A stretch of 64,000 nt of DNA. Origin: Tillus elongatus (Eukaryota; Arthropoda; Insecta; Coleoptera; Cleridae). The notes beneath the pieces are model-generated. The model was not told where the DNA came from and ran no database searches. It saw nothing but the letters and a program-made list of their open reading frames with translations. This document shows, in pieces, positions 10,903 to 22,384 of the stretch. Where the stretch lies: NCBI GenBank assembly GCA_964006375.1, contig OZ023266.1, forward strand, positions 157,756,292 through 157,820,291, given 5' to 3'. The stretch's first letter is position 1; every line of letters starts with the position of its first letter. The position numbers were made by a program, and so were the translations under genes.

Positions 10903-12761
10903 TATAGGGTGGCTCATTGAAAACGAAACAGAAACGCTGAAACACGTCAATTTTAATATTGAGGGGGGCATGTTTTGACATAAAACAACTTTGTCACATC
11001 AACATCTTAAGGGTGGTGATAACAACCCTTATATTTTAAATAGGGAACATTGGTCGAGTGTTACATATTTGAAAGATCTTTTTTTTCTGAATTCAGCACA
11101 CTAATTTTTTTGGAGTTTTATCAACTCGTTTAAAAATTATTCACGGTTGAAGATGGAAAAAACGCATTTCACTAATTCCGATCAGAAATGTGCTGATGAT
11201 AGTCAATGTTTTATTGGTTTGTAAACAAAAAATTGACCATAAGAACATTTCTTATCGGAATGAGAGAAATGCGGTTTATTATTTCAGTTTATCGGTCGGT
11301 ATGATACTTGATAGTACTACCGAAAATTAATTTCACAATGGTGTATTCTGTAGAAGAAAGAGTTGAAATAATTACTATTTTTTTCAAAAAACGACTGTGC
11401 CAACCGAACCGCAAAATTTGTTTAATGAACGACATCCGAACAGACCTGAAAATACATTTTGGAGTTAGTTGCAAAGTTTCGACAAAGTGGTTCAGTAGCT
11501 AACAAAAAACGGAATCCTGAACGTGAATTTCCGGTTAGAAATGAGACTACTGAGTTTGAAGTTTTAGGACAAATTGCTGCAGACCCAACTTTGAGCACGA
11601 GAAAATTGGCCACTGTTTTAAAAGAAGAACTATTCAGTGAATATTGAAAAATCATAAATTTCACCCGTATAAAATTCATCTTGTACAACAACTGAATGAA
11701 GATGATTTTGATCGGCGGCTGAAGTTTTGTGAAGTTATGACTGCACGAATAGCTGATAACGGGAACTTTCTGTTCAATATCTGCTTTTCAGACGAGTGTA
11801 GGTTTTTATTAAACTCTACAGTCAATCGTTATAATTGTCGTTATTGGGCAGACAATAATCCAAGAAATTTTCACGAAGTCCACACTCAAATTCTACAGAA
11901 ATGGAATATCTGGACTGGCATTTTTGGAGACCGTTTAATCGTACCAATTTTTCTTAATGGCAATATGAGTGGCGAAATGTATTTGGAGTTACTAGAAGAT
12001 ATCGTTTACCCTCTACTAATTGACATTGTTGAAAATGATGATCGCTATCAAGAAAATCAATTAGTGTTTCAACAAGATGGAGCTCCTCCGCATTTTTCAC
12101 AACGTGTTAGGGAGTTTTTGAACAGAGAGTTTCCAAAGTAATGGATTGGGCGTAGAGGTGCTACTGAGTGGCCCCTAGATCACATGATTTAACTCCTTTA
12201 GACTTCTTTCTATGGAGACATTTAAAGAGTAGAATTTACGCAACAGAACCGGAATCTCTGGAAGAATTACGACGACGCATTGTTGAAGAATGCCGTCTAA
12301 TAACTCCACAAATGCTACAGAATGTCAGACCTCGTTTTGAACAAAATTTGTACTTTTGTATGGAAGCTGGTGGTCAACAATTTGAACACTTACTCAACTG
12401 AATAAACATTTTTGAACGTTTGGTTTTGTTTTTTAGTTTTTTTTTTAACGAAAAATTGACTACTTAGTGCGTTTTTGCATCTTCAACTGTGAATAATTTT
12501 TAAACGAGTTGATAAAACTTCCAAAAAAAATAGTGTGCTGAATTCAGAAAAGAAAGAGCTTTCAAATGATGTAACACTCGACCCATGTTCCCTATTTAAA
12601 ATAGAAGGGTTGTTATCACCTCCTTTAAGGGGTTGATGTGACAAAGTTGAGTTTTATGTCAAAACATGTCCCCCTCAATATTAAAATTGACGTGTTTCAG
12701 TGTTTCTTAAAAAAAAATTATCTGGACGCAAATCGGTCTGTTTCATTTTCAATGCGCCATC

Positions 12762-12764
<3 letters not shown>
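10903..12764 (+). mobile_element. Decayed mariner-like element, copy 2, with ~265-295 bp TIRs
   Basis: The left end (tagggtggctcattgaaaac, about 10905-11167) and right end (about 12468-12764, reading inward from 'cacgatggcgcattgaaaat') are inverted copies. Both contain the blocks 'ctgaaacacgtcaatttt', 'ctgaattcagcacac' and 'aagatg.aaaaacgca'. The right end abuts a (TA)n tract. TIRs of this length are much longer than the roughly 30 bp of classical mariners. The transposase between them is frameshifted. Confidence 0.85.
11338..12401 (+). pseudogene. Mariner-family transposase, frameshifted
   Basis: From ATG 11338 the frames in order are the N-terminal HTH, 'RQSGSVANKKRNPER' linker, 'FHPYKIHLVQQLN', 'NICFSDECRF' (first Asp), 'VNRYNCRYWADNNPR', 'LVFQQDGAPPHF' (second Asp), 'RSHDLTPLDFFLW' (third Asp; the usual SPD is SHD) and a C-terminus ending 'QQFEHLLN' at the stop 12399-12401. 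Breaks lie near 11395, 11640 and 12141. It is a sister of copy 1 and a cousin of the intact enzyme at 24656-25750, which ends GEHFEHLIK. Confidence 0.85.

Positions 12765-12837
<73 letters not shown>
12765..12837. repeat. (TA)n tract 4
   Basis: About 36 TA units abutting the right terminus of mariner copy 2. Confidence 0.95.
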
Positions 12838-12839
<2 letters not shown>

Positions 12840-13700
12840 CTAATTTTCCACAATACAGTGCTAACTACCTAGGAAATAACATTAATAAATAATGATTAAC
12901 CAATCCTATTAGCAAAAATCAACTTTGAAAATCGTAACATAGCACTAAAGTAATCAAGTAAGTCAAGTCAAGTATAAGTCTTCGAGTATTGAATCTAAGG
13001 GTTCGACATTATAAAATTTCATTGTAAAAAACCCAGCCACCATTGTTGATAGAATAATTGACTGGCAGAATACAGAAAAGTAAATACCAATATTATTATT
13101 ATTATTATTATTTTATAATAGACATTTACCAATGATAAAATGCTTCCCTAAACATTTAATTCTATCTTGTAAATTACATTAAAAAAGTGATTTAAAAAAA
13201 AGCTCTCGTTTCACAAGAGAGGAAACGAAAAAAAAGCTTTCATGTCATCCTCTCGGAATTAATTTGCCTTTCAGACGTTTTTACCAAATGAAAAAGCCCC
13301 TTCTCGGGTAATTTCCTAAGAAATTTGGTTCCATAAGGATGTTCTCAGGGCATAATTACATAAAAAATATTATTCCCGACATTCCTTTGATATTAAAACG
13401 TACGGAAATTTAAGAGATTTCGTGTAACGAGGAAAACGTATTTCCTTTCAGTGTCCGGTAAACCATGTAATCAGGGTGTGTGGTGTATTTTTGCCTAATA
13501 AACAGCACATATGATTTCTTATTGACATATCCATTACAGAATATTAAAAAGCTCAAAGCATATAATTTCCGTCAGCTGTGTTGAGTAAAGTTTATAAAAA
13601 TGTTTAAATGTCGGTAAGCAGCATATGCGATATGGTAGCGAATTTCATTTACCACAACAAATGTTAAGCACACATCGAGAATGCAAATCACCACAACACA
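12838..13700. other. No recognisable gene; short (TTA)n microsatellite inside
   Basis: AT-rich sequence with a short 'attattatt' microsatellite at about 13092-13112. The pair 'gctctcgtttcacaagag' / 'aggaaacgaaaaaa' near 13200 is a weak inverted repeat. No gene is recognised. Confidence 0.45.
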
Positions 13701-14048
13701 TTTAAAAAAGTCTGGACGCAGCAAGTGCGTTATGGCAGTTAATTTTTATAAAAATGCTCTGAATAGCAAATATGTCTTCTTTGCAAGCAGTCATCAATTT
13801 GGTTACCAGTATAACCTATATAGTAGAAACAATGTGCCATATTTTATCAAAATAACTTATTGTTTGAACATGTACAAAAATTTTCCGACAATAAACTTTA
13901 AATGTTGGTTTCCTAGCCAACAAACCTTAGGTTAACAGCAAATTGAGTTATTGAAATTTGAAGCATTTAATGAAAATTTGCTACCAAAACGCACTTACTG
14001 TGTCTTGATTTTTTTCTTACAAACATATTTCGATAAAAATGCAATTAA
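13701..14048. repeat. Interspersed repeat bounded by GGACGCAG hairpins
   Basis: It begins with 'ggacgcagcaagtgcgtta' (13713) and ends at the inverted 'cgcacttactgtgtc' (13990). The interior ('tagtagaaacaatgt', 'tttgaacatgtacaaaaatt', 'aattgagttattgaaatttg') recurs at 28900-29100, 36910-37190 and 41920-42150 in either orientation. No conserved coding is seen. Confidence 0.6.
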
Positions 14049-14049
14049 A

Positions 14050-14150
14050 TAAGGCTGTTCGAAAAAAAATTGTACGGATCACCAACGACTTATGGGCCAG
14101 CCGGTGATTGTCAAAATAATTTTATAAGATGCAGCTGAAGACACCCTATA
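14050..14150. mobile_element. Small mariner-type MITE, copy 1 of 3
   Basis: About 100 bp ending 'acaccctata', with an internal 'cgacttatgggcca' block. Homologous copies are at 37261-37370 and, reversed, at 41725-41832. The best-preserved copies read TATAGGGYGT at one end and ACACCCTATA at the other, fitting a TA-targeting MITE. Confidence 0.55.
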
Positions 14151-14219
14151 ATTAACTTATACAATTTTTTCTCGTCTCTTGTATAATAATAATAATAATA
14201 ATTATATTGATCTTTACCG

Positions 14220-15035
14220 TAGAAATGGGTCAGCCTGTATATATGTAAACAGATCAAAACTGAACGTAAATTGATTCCAGGGGGCCTAGTTTGCGCTCAT
14301 TTGAAGAAATCTTTTTAAAATTCTAAAGTCGCGGTCTCCTCGTTGACGAATTTTTTGTACGAAAATTAGCTAAAAATTATGGACCGTTAAACCATAAACT
14401 TAACTAAAACTACCACCAAAGCATCAGAGAGTAAAAAGCTAACCTGTTGCATATCAGCCCTTTTTGTAAAACTTCGATCCTTTATATGTGTTGATAAAAC
14501 ATAACAAACACTGTTTAGTCCACCCACTAACATTAATAAAATCATAAAGGAATAATTTGTATATAAAAATTACCAAATAACACAAATAATGTGTCAACTG
14601 AAACGGATAAAACAATCTAATACGATAAACGTCAGTTACAGCGTCTAACAGACCTGCGCAATAATATCAAACGTTCTGTTGCCAAGCAACGCTCAGACAT
14701 ACTAGATCTCATATAAGCCAGGTTTGCCATTGTCAATGAAACGCGGTGATATTAAAAATAAATGTTTCAAATTTGATTGGCTTAATTTTCTGTAAACCTA
14801 GAAAGCTGAATTTTGGTACATATTTAGCTCTATCCCAAAGCAACATGTACACCAAATTTCATCGCAATAGCTTTGCAATTATCTAAGAAAACTTTTTTTT
14901 CCGAAAGAAAACTCAAAATTTTCCCGGAAAACCTTGTCAGATTTTCGTGGCTAACGAACTCATCCAAGCTATTAATAAAATAAAGGAACTTGCCGAGTTG
15001 CATCAAATCGGTTAATTATTTTTTGAGTTATCGGT

Positions 15036-15038
<3 letters not shown>
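14220..15038. repeat. Diverged right-flank and left-flank modules
   Basis: 14220-14420 resembles the right-flank module ('ctagtttgcgctcatttgaag', split from its TA tract) and then 'acgaaaattagctaaaaa'. 14750-15038 is a diverged left-flank module with 'aaagctgaattttggtaca', 'ctaacgaactcatccaag' and 'ttttttgagttatcgg' before the next TA tract. Between them (14420-14750) I recognise nothing. Confidence 0.5.

Positions 15039-15117
<79 letters not shown>
15039..15117. repeat. (TA)n tract 5
   Basis: About 39 TA units between left- and right-flank modules; this is one of the cleanest examples of the full arrangement. Confidence 0.95.
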
Positions 15118-15120
<3 letters not shown>

Positions 15121-15250
15121 ATATAAAAATCGAAACTGACCCCGGATATAGGTTCTAGGGGCCCAAATTCGCGCTCATTGAAAAAATGTTTGCAAAGTTT
15201 CACCATCGATACCTCTCTATTAGTCAATTTTTTTAAATAGAAATTCACTA
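15118..15250. repeat. Right-flank module of the (TA)n-centred repeat
   Basis: 'aacatataaaaatcgaaact', 'gaccccggatataggttcta', 'gcgctcattg', 'accatcgatacctctctatt' and a terminal near-palindrome 'attagtcaattt...aaattcactaa'. Confidence 0.65.
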
Positions 15251-15267
15251 AAAAACCTGAAGATTCA

Positions 15268-15303
15268 TTTCACTGACCAAGTTAACGTCATCAAAGGATG
15301 AAT
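15268..15303 (-). ncRNA. Degenerate hammerhead-like motif
   Basis: On the minus strand 'catcctTTGATGAcgttaac' is followed by 'ttggtcagtGAAA'. It resembles the better motifs at 15801-15845 and 40401-40445, but the core CTGATGA reads TTGATGA and stem II is poor. Just to the right on the plus strand, 'GAAACgatcGTC' (15313-15324) looks like the other half of the same motif in inverted orientation, so the locus seems rearranged. Confidence 0.35.
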
Positions 15304-15335
15304 AATTCTTCAGAAACGATCGTCAAGTATTTAAA

Positions 15336-15420
15336 ATGTGTTGTGGTGATTTGGGTTTTCCAAGTGTGCTTATCAGTGCTCATCACAGTTTCCAATATTC
15401 ACTTAGTGGACACAACACGT
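15336..15420. repeat. Short dispersed repeat (also 22121-22200)
   Basis: 'gtgttgtggtgatttgggtt' and 'gtgctcatcacag' occur here and at 22121-22200, about 85% identical by eye. Here the ends 'tgtgttgtg' and 'cacaacac' are mutually inverted. Element class unknown. Confidence 0.5.
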
Positions 15421-15454
15421 TAGTTAAATAATCAATAAAAGCGGAAAGAAATAA

Positions 15455-15780
15455 AAAAAATGTGACGCAACAAGTGCGTTATCGTAGTTAATTTTCATGA
15501 GAATTATACACGATTAGGACGGCATAGTGCAAAAATAAATATTTTAATTTGAACAGACCTTGAAGATCCATTTTAGAGGTCCTAGTACGCGCACATTTGA
15601 TTAAATTTTTCGAAAGTTTTACCATCGATATCTCTCTATTACCAAAAAAATATTTTAATCTTTTGTTCTAGTTACTTTTGAAAAAAATACCCAAAACTCA
15701 TTTTTCCATGTAGCTAGAATATTTAAATTTGGTATAGCTAGGTACTTTAAGTCTAATAAGTACAATTTGGAGAACCCGAA
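15455..15780. repeat. 5' part of a long dispersed repeat (block R)
   Basis: It starts at 'gtgacgcaacaagtgcgtta' and runs through 'cctagtacgcgcacattt', 'accatcgatatctctctatt' and 'caaaactca'. The same order occurs at 29430-29740 and 38543-38820. Confidence 0.6.
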
Positions 15781-15800
15781 TCATCACAATGCAGTTTTTA

Positions 15801-15845
15801 GACCTGACAATCGTTTCGCTAATACAGTTAGCGTCATCAGAGGGA
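15801..15845 (-). ncRNA. Hammerhead ribozyme-like motif
   Basis: Reading the minus strand: CCT (15843-15841) then the core CTGATGA (15840-15834), one unpaired C, and a five-bp stem II (GCTAA 15832-15828 with TTAGC 15822-15818, loop CTGTA). Next come GAAA (15817-15814), stem III of two pairs (AC 15814-15813 with GT 15808-15807, loop GATT), cleavage position C (15806), and AGG (15805-15803) pairing with the initial CCT as stem I. This is the order and all core residues of a minimal type I hammerhead; the extra C before stem II departs from the canonical form. Such motifs are known in Penelope-like elements and other retroelements. Activity is untested. Confidence 0.6.
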
Positions 15846-16110
15846 TGAATAAACCAACCGACTAAAGACTAAAACTACTAGTTCTATGTTAGTTACCAAG
15901 CAGTTGCGAAAAACGTCATCCAGAAAGGTATACAGACAGACCCCCACTGTTGTGTCTTAATTCCCAGTAGTTCAAATTGCATACCTGCCTTTGTAATACT
16001 GTGTGTCGTTATCAAATATCCCTTCTAAGAAGGAAACGCTGGTTATTAAGGTAACAGTTCGAGCAATGGACTACATATAACCGGACATACTCTATTCTTC
16101 GAAAAATTTT

Positions 16111-16125
16111 TGTCCAAATTCTTAA

Positions 16126-16207
<82 letters not shown>

Positions 16208-16221
16208 TTAGAAATTTGGAC
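16111..16221. repeat. (TA)n tract 6 inside a 19-bp inverted repeat
   Basis: The tract (16128-16205) is flanked by 'gtccaaattcttaacgata' on the left and its near-exact reverse complement on the right ('tatcgttagaaatttggac'). The whole segment can therefore fold as one long hairpin or cruciform. Confidence 0.85.
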
Positions 16222-16616
16222 ATATCTCTGTTATCAAAAAAAAAAAAAACGTGTGTCCTAACTCCTTTTGAGAAAAATGCCCAAAACTCAATTTTCTATG
16301 AAGCTAAATAATTAAATTTTGCTATAGTTGTAGATAGTGTAAGCCTCTTTAAAAGAAACTTGTATTACAAATTTGATTAAAGTTATACAAAAGATTTCCA
16401 GAAGGATGCTTAATTCATATTTATAAAAGTAAAGTATCTGCCAAATTATAAACGTAGCAGTTATTTTTCCTTATTAATCGCCAGTATGATTTCGTTTTAG
16501 TCAATCTAATTAAACCGTTTTTTTTTTCAATATCAACAATAACAAAATGTCTGCTGAAAATTATAATTTCAATTCATTGATTGTTGTTGCCCTTACTTGG
16601 TGAAACTTGTCCATAC

Positions 16617-16868
16617 TACATACAGACTTGGATACTACTTCTGTGGCTTCACTGTTGGTTTTTGTAGGTGAAGGACGTAGCCAGCGCGTGAGCTAACTGG
16701 AGCAAGTGGCCCTTCGAAATCTGGATGTTCTAGGAAACATTGAAGAACATCCTAGAACATCCAGAATTCGAAGGGCCCCTTGATCCAGTTAGCTCACGCG
16801 CTGGCTACGTCCTTCACCTACAAAAACCAACAGTGAAGCCAGAGAAGTGGTCTCCAAGTCTGTATGTA
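16617..16868. mobile_element. Near-perfect hairpin MITE (252 bp)
   Basis: From 'tacatacagacttgg' to its reverse complement 'ccaagtctgtatgta', almost the entire length is self-complementary. Arms are about 115 bp with few mismatches around a roughly 14-nt centre. Conserved arm landmarks are 'gtaggtgaaggacgtagcc' and 'agcgcgtgagctaactgg'. The other copy of block R (38720-39240) lacks it at the corresponding place, so it is an insertion. Superfamily unknown. Confidence 0.75.
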
Positions 16869-16904
16869 TTATAATGTCACTCAAGGGTGACAAACTTATT
16901 CAGG

Positions 16905-17080
16905 CCTTTTAAGCAAAAATGAGATTTTGTTCGAAACGTATGAAATATGTGCACTATTGTTTCTCCAAATGTCAAAATAATGCATAAAAAACCATACATT
17001 CATCGAGCTGGATAAGATCCTGCAACCTTGTGCGTACTAGATTAGCACGCTTTCACTGAGCTATCAGGTAATACGTCAAT
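16905..17080 (-). mobile_element. tRNA-derived SINE-like sequence
   Basis: The minus strand reads 'TGATAGCTCAGTGAAAGC' (A-box-like) and, about 30 nt on, 'GGTTGCAGGATC' (B-box-like), then a tail. The corresponding part of block R at 39260-39420 has a different tRNA-like head with 'GGTTACGCGATTGAATCC'. I infer a SINE; ends and duplication are not resolved. Confidence 0.4.
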
Positions 17081-17905
17081 TAAGGTTTTGTTTACATGAC
17101 ACTTGATACATGCTTCATGCCCGAGGTAATATATGAAAAGTATACGTAACAATTAATTACAGAATTAGTAGAATTGCCATTGAAACACATTCAAGGATTG
17201 TTTCGGTCTTATATGACGTCTTATGTTTAAGTTTTAAAGATAAAATAAACTATTTTAGAATCATTTTTATAGACTTGACTTGATTTTGTTTACATTTCCA
17301 CAATATTAAACGACACTTTCAGTCTAAAACCATAGCATAATCTATATATGCTGCGCGAAAACTGTATTTGGGGCCGTTCATAAAGCTACAAATACAATAA
17401 TAAATAATTGAATCACCCAGTTACATAAGCATAACACATTTTTAATTTCATGTCGTCTGTCATTTTCCATAATTGCGGCCCAGATTTCACGATTGTTGGT
17501 TCGGGTACTATGCTTTATGCCTGGTATTTATTTAGTTTGGTTACCGTTGATGTATGGTTTATACCTGTTGTATGAATCAATCTACGGGTGGCAGTAAACT
17601 ACCCTGTCTGTCAGGCATTGGACTTTAACCACTAAGTCGTTTCAACGCATGTCTTTGGGATTTTATTTTTAATTTGGAAAAACTCTAATTATTGTGTACC
17701 AAATTACTTAAAATTGACAACGCAGGTTTATTTGCACCATTTCTAGCCACATGTAAAGTATCATTCCAGTTACTCTGATACTTACAAAAATATAGCGTTT
17801 TCAAAAATATTTTTGTATATTTTTGTGAGAAAAAAATGTCCGTCATAGCTGATATACGAACTCGTTCGCGGTCCTAATACAATGAGAGTTATCGCTCGGG
17901 TACAT

Positions 17906-19178
<1,273 letters not shown>

Positions 19179-19264
<86 letters not shown>

Positions 19265-19283
19265 TATATTATATATATATATA
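19179..19283. repeat. (TA)n tract 8, left of the Tigger element
   Basis: TA-rich tract with occasional TTA interruptions; it ends exactly at the left TIR of the Tigger element. Confidence 0.9.
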
Positions 19284-20983
19284 CAGTAAAGATCGCTTAT
19301 AACGACGATCAGGGGACCATGGAATTTTCGTCGTTATAGGCGGACGTTGTTATATAGGTCTGGAGTTTTCTTTGTAAAAAAATAAAATAAAACGCTCTCA
19401 AGTCATATTATAACAAGTTTGTTTAGAGATATACAATCAACGAGTTATAGAAAACAAGATTTAAGTAAATACATGATTAATCTTTTTTGAAACAATTTTT
19501 AATTTTTATTTGCTTATGGGATTGTAGAAAATAGCCTTTTTCCAGTGTTGTTTCCAATATCATTACATTCTTAACGAAATCTTCATTTACCTTGTCATTA
19601 AATATGACTTCCCACAATTTTTAAAGCTCCAATAGCCTCTAATGTTGATGGCGCCTTAAATTCTATGTTCGGATTATCCTCGTCTTCTTCCCCGTCACGT
19701 GTCTTTTGTTCTATTTCTGAACTATTGCAGTTGGCAACAAAGTCTTTATCATTCCCCCCATGTTTCCACATCTTTATCAACATAAACGAAATCATCAAAC
19801 GTACTAATCAAATTTTTGTTCACCACATTCATTTCTTTGATTAATTGGCCCAAGAAGTGTCATCCTCATTGTCAAAATCATACACTTGTTCTGAGAGTAA
19901 TACTGAAGAACAAAACCCAGCATGACGAAAACACTGCGCAATTGTAACAGCATCCCATGCTTTGGATATCATCATAATGATGTAAGGAAGATTTATTTTT
20001 GTCTCAATGTTTTTATCTGAATTTTCTACCATTTTCACAACTAAAGGTTTTCAGAAATGCCCCTTCAGGTTTTTATTATACCTGGATCAAAGGATTGTAG
20101 AAACGATGTTCAATTTGGTGGAAGAAAGCACAGATTTTCAAGTTTCATTTCATTTCAAGTTATTAACATTAGGATGAGCGCTGCAATTATCCACCACCAA
20201 TAAAATTTTCTTTTTTGTCGCACACAGCTCTTTATTCCAATTTCGCAAAAACTTATCAAATATCTCTGAGACCAGGTATGCATGTCTATTGGATCTGTAA
20301 TCGACAGAAAGTCTCATACATTCTTAAAACACCGCGGATTTTTTGCTTTTACAACAACTAGCAACTTCTTTTTAATCGTACTAGCCCTATTAGCGGCGAC
20401 CAATACTCTAATTCTGTCCTTAGACATTTTATCCCGAGAACATTTCTCTCCTTTGAATTCTATGGTTTTGTTGGGAGTCATTTCGAAATACAATCCTGTT
20501 TTATCTGCCTTAAATAGCTGTTCAGCACTGTAACTTTGACGTTTTTCTGCAAAAACGTTTTTTAACCATTCTTGAATTTTACGATCCAATGCAGATGCGG
20601 ATCCACCAGAAACAGTGGCATTTACAATATTGTGACGGCTTCTTTATAGTTTTATCTAACTTTCTGAACATTCAAAATCTTCCTTTCCATAAGTTTTGCA
20701 AAATCGTTGGCTTTGGCTTATAAGATGGGCCCCGATATAGGGATTCCTTGGTTTCGTTTTTCTTTAAACCATCCCAACATCATTCTTATCTGCTCGCACG
20801 TTGTTATATCCGGTCTAAGGTCGAGCATAGCAGGTCGTTAAAAGCGACTTGTTCGTTATATCCAACGACGTTATATCGGGTCATAAAAAGCATTACCGTA
20901 TATACAAATCCAACCAATTGTCTACGGTTCGGTTGTTACAAGCGACTAGCTGTTATAAGCGACGTCGCTATAAGTGACTTTCA

Positions 20984-20986
<3 letters not shown>
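19284..20986 (-). mobile_element. Complete but decayed pogo/Tigger transposon within (TA)n
   Basis: Both ends are visible. The left end reads 'cagtaaagatcgcttataac' inward and the right end, on the minus strand, reads 'cagtgaaagtcacttatagc'. The ends are flanked on both sides by TA repeat, which fits TA target preference. Between them the minus strand carries all regions of a Tigger transposase, in order but with many breaks. Length about 1.7 kb. Confidence 0.85.
19590..20780 (-). pseudogene. Tigger-type transposase, multiply frameshifted
   Basis: Reading the minus strand from about 20780: 'GIPISGPIL' (CENP-B-type DNA-binding domain), then 'FKADKTGLYFEMTPNKTIEF' with 'KGEKCSRDKMSKDRIRVL' and 'KAKNPRCFKNV' (start of the DDE catalytic domain). 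Next come 'KFYWWWI'-like text (KILLVVDN in an adjacent frame, about 20200) and 'LCFLPPN', then 'CFRHAGF' and a Glu/Asp-rich tail. Several frame changes and stops make it inactive. It is a different copy from the fragment at 4311-4990 and retains more of the protein. Confidence 0.85.
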
Positions 20987-21055
<69 letters not shown>

Positions 21056-21065
21056 ATATATATAT

Positions 21066-21122
<57 letters not shown>
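20987..21122. repeat. (TA)n tract 9, right of the Tigger element
   Basis: TA tract with a few TTA interruptions, continuing the tract split by the Tigger insertion. Its right edge meets the end of an RNase H-bearing retroelement fragment. Confidence 0.9.
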
Positions 21123-21123
<1 letters not shown>

Positions 21124-22121
21124 TCATTTCAAAATCACTGTGCCTTGAACTAGTCTGCACAGCGATTGGTAGGGTGAAGTTTTATATTGCTCTGTCTCCG
21201 GTCTAGAGTGACCATAGATCAGTTGTCTTTTCCGGTCCAGAGCTATACACTCACACAAGATGTGCTGGGCTGATCCCCCCCCCCCCTCGCCGCAGAGTCT
21301 GCATGCGAGGTCCCCTTCGAACCACCCCATTTTATGCAAGTGTTTCTTGACGGCCATGTGTCCCGTCAAGAGACCTGTTGTGTTTCTGAGCTGTCCTCTG
21401 CTAAGGTTTAGCAGCTCCACAGCTCTCTTTGAACTGGGTCCGTCAATTATTGACTTCCCATGTCTGAGCCCTGGACAGTCCGCCCAGTACACCTTGTGTT
21501 GGTTTCTGACCCAGGACTTAATGGCTCCCCTGGCAGTGCTCTTTGACACGCCCAGAGCCGGTTCTGGTCCCACAAATGGTTCTGCTGACCCTCTCTTCGC
21601 GAGACTGTCAGCTTCTTCATTGCCTTTGACCCCCGAGTGACTCGGCACCCAGATGAGGGTCACGTCATTCTGCCCAGCCAGGTCACTCGTCTCGTCTCGG
21701 CACTCACTCACCAGCCAGGAATTTACCCGTGGGCTACTTAGTGCCTTAAGGGCTGCCTGGCTGTCTGTGGCTATGAGGATCCGCTTGTTGGTGTAGCCCC
21801 TCCTCTTGTTCTCCCGCACACAGTGCAGGATGGCGTACATCTCGGCCTGGAACACCGTTGCATGGGCTCCGAGGGAAATACTATGACTTAACCTCGGTCC
21901 TTCCGAGTAAACACCTGCCCCCGTCCCACGCTCCCCGCCGGATCCGTCCGTGAACCAGACGAGCGCGTCCCGTAGAATGCACGGCGTCTCCTCCCGCCAT
22001 GCCTCGCGATCAGGGATTTCCACTGTAAAGTTGTTTTCCCTGCACATTCGCGGGCTCGCGAAGTCTGACCTCATTTCAAGCATGGGCTCCTTCACGATCT
22101 CCTGAATTTTGCAGTGGCCCC
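21123..22121 (-). pseudogene. RNase H and C-terminal zinc-finger part of an RNase H-bearing non-LTR retrotransposon
   Basis: A 351-codon open frame on the minus strand carries an RNase H domain: 'LVWFTDGSGG' (first Asp), 'QAEMYAILHCVRENKR' (Glu), 'ATDSQAALKAL' (Asp), 'WVPSHSGVKGNEEADSLAK' (His and last Asp). A C-terminal 'CRLCGEG...HILCEC' finger follows. This architecture is known in the I/R1/LOA group of non-LTR elements. The reverse transcriptase upstream is missing, and the 3' UTR is lost where the fragment meets (TA)n at 21122. The same family is at 33679-34121 and 43225-45244. The frame is largely open, but with RT absent it cannot function alone. Confidence 0.85.
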
Positions 22122-22384
22122 TGAAGAAGTGTTGTGGTGATTTGGGTTTTCTCAAAGTGTACTTATTAGTGCTCATCACAGGTTCCAGTTTTCACATAGG
22201 GGACGATTTTGATCAATTTTGGTGAAGGCGTTCCTTTTGCAAGAGGCTTGGATAAATTCGTTAGCGAGGAAAATCGGACCAGTTTATTTGTGAAAATTTT
22301 GAAGAAATCAGTAGTGTAACAATTTCTTCCACGCAATATTTGGTTTCATTTAATTTAAACATAAATTGAAAATCTTGGTTCGCT
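22122..22384. repeat. Junction of short dispersed repeats
   Basis: 22121-22200 repeats 15336-15420. 22200-22300 holds reversed left-flank module text ('ggataaattcgttagcgagg'). No gene. Confidence 0.45.
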
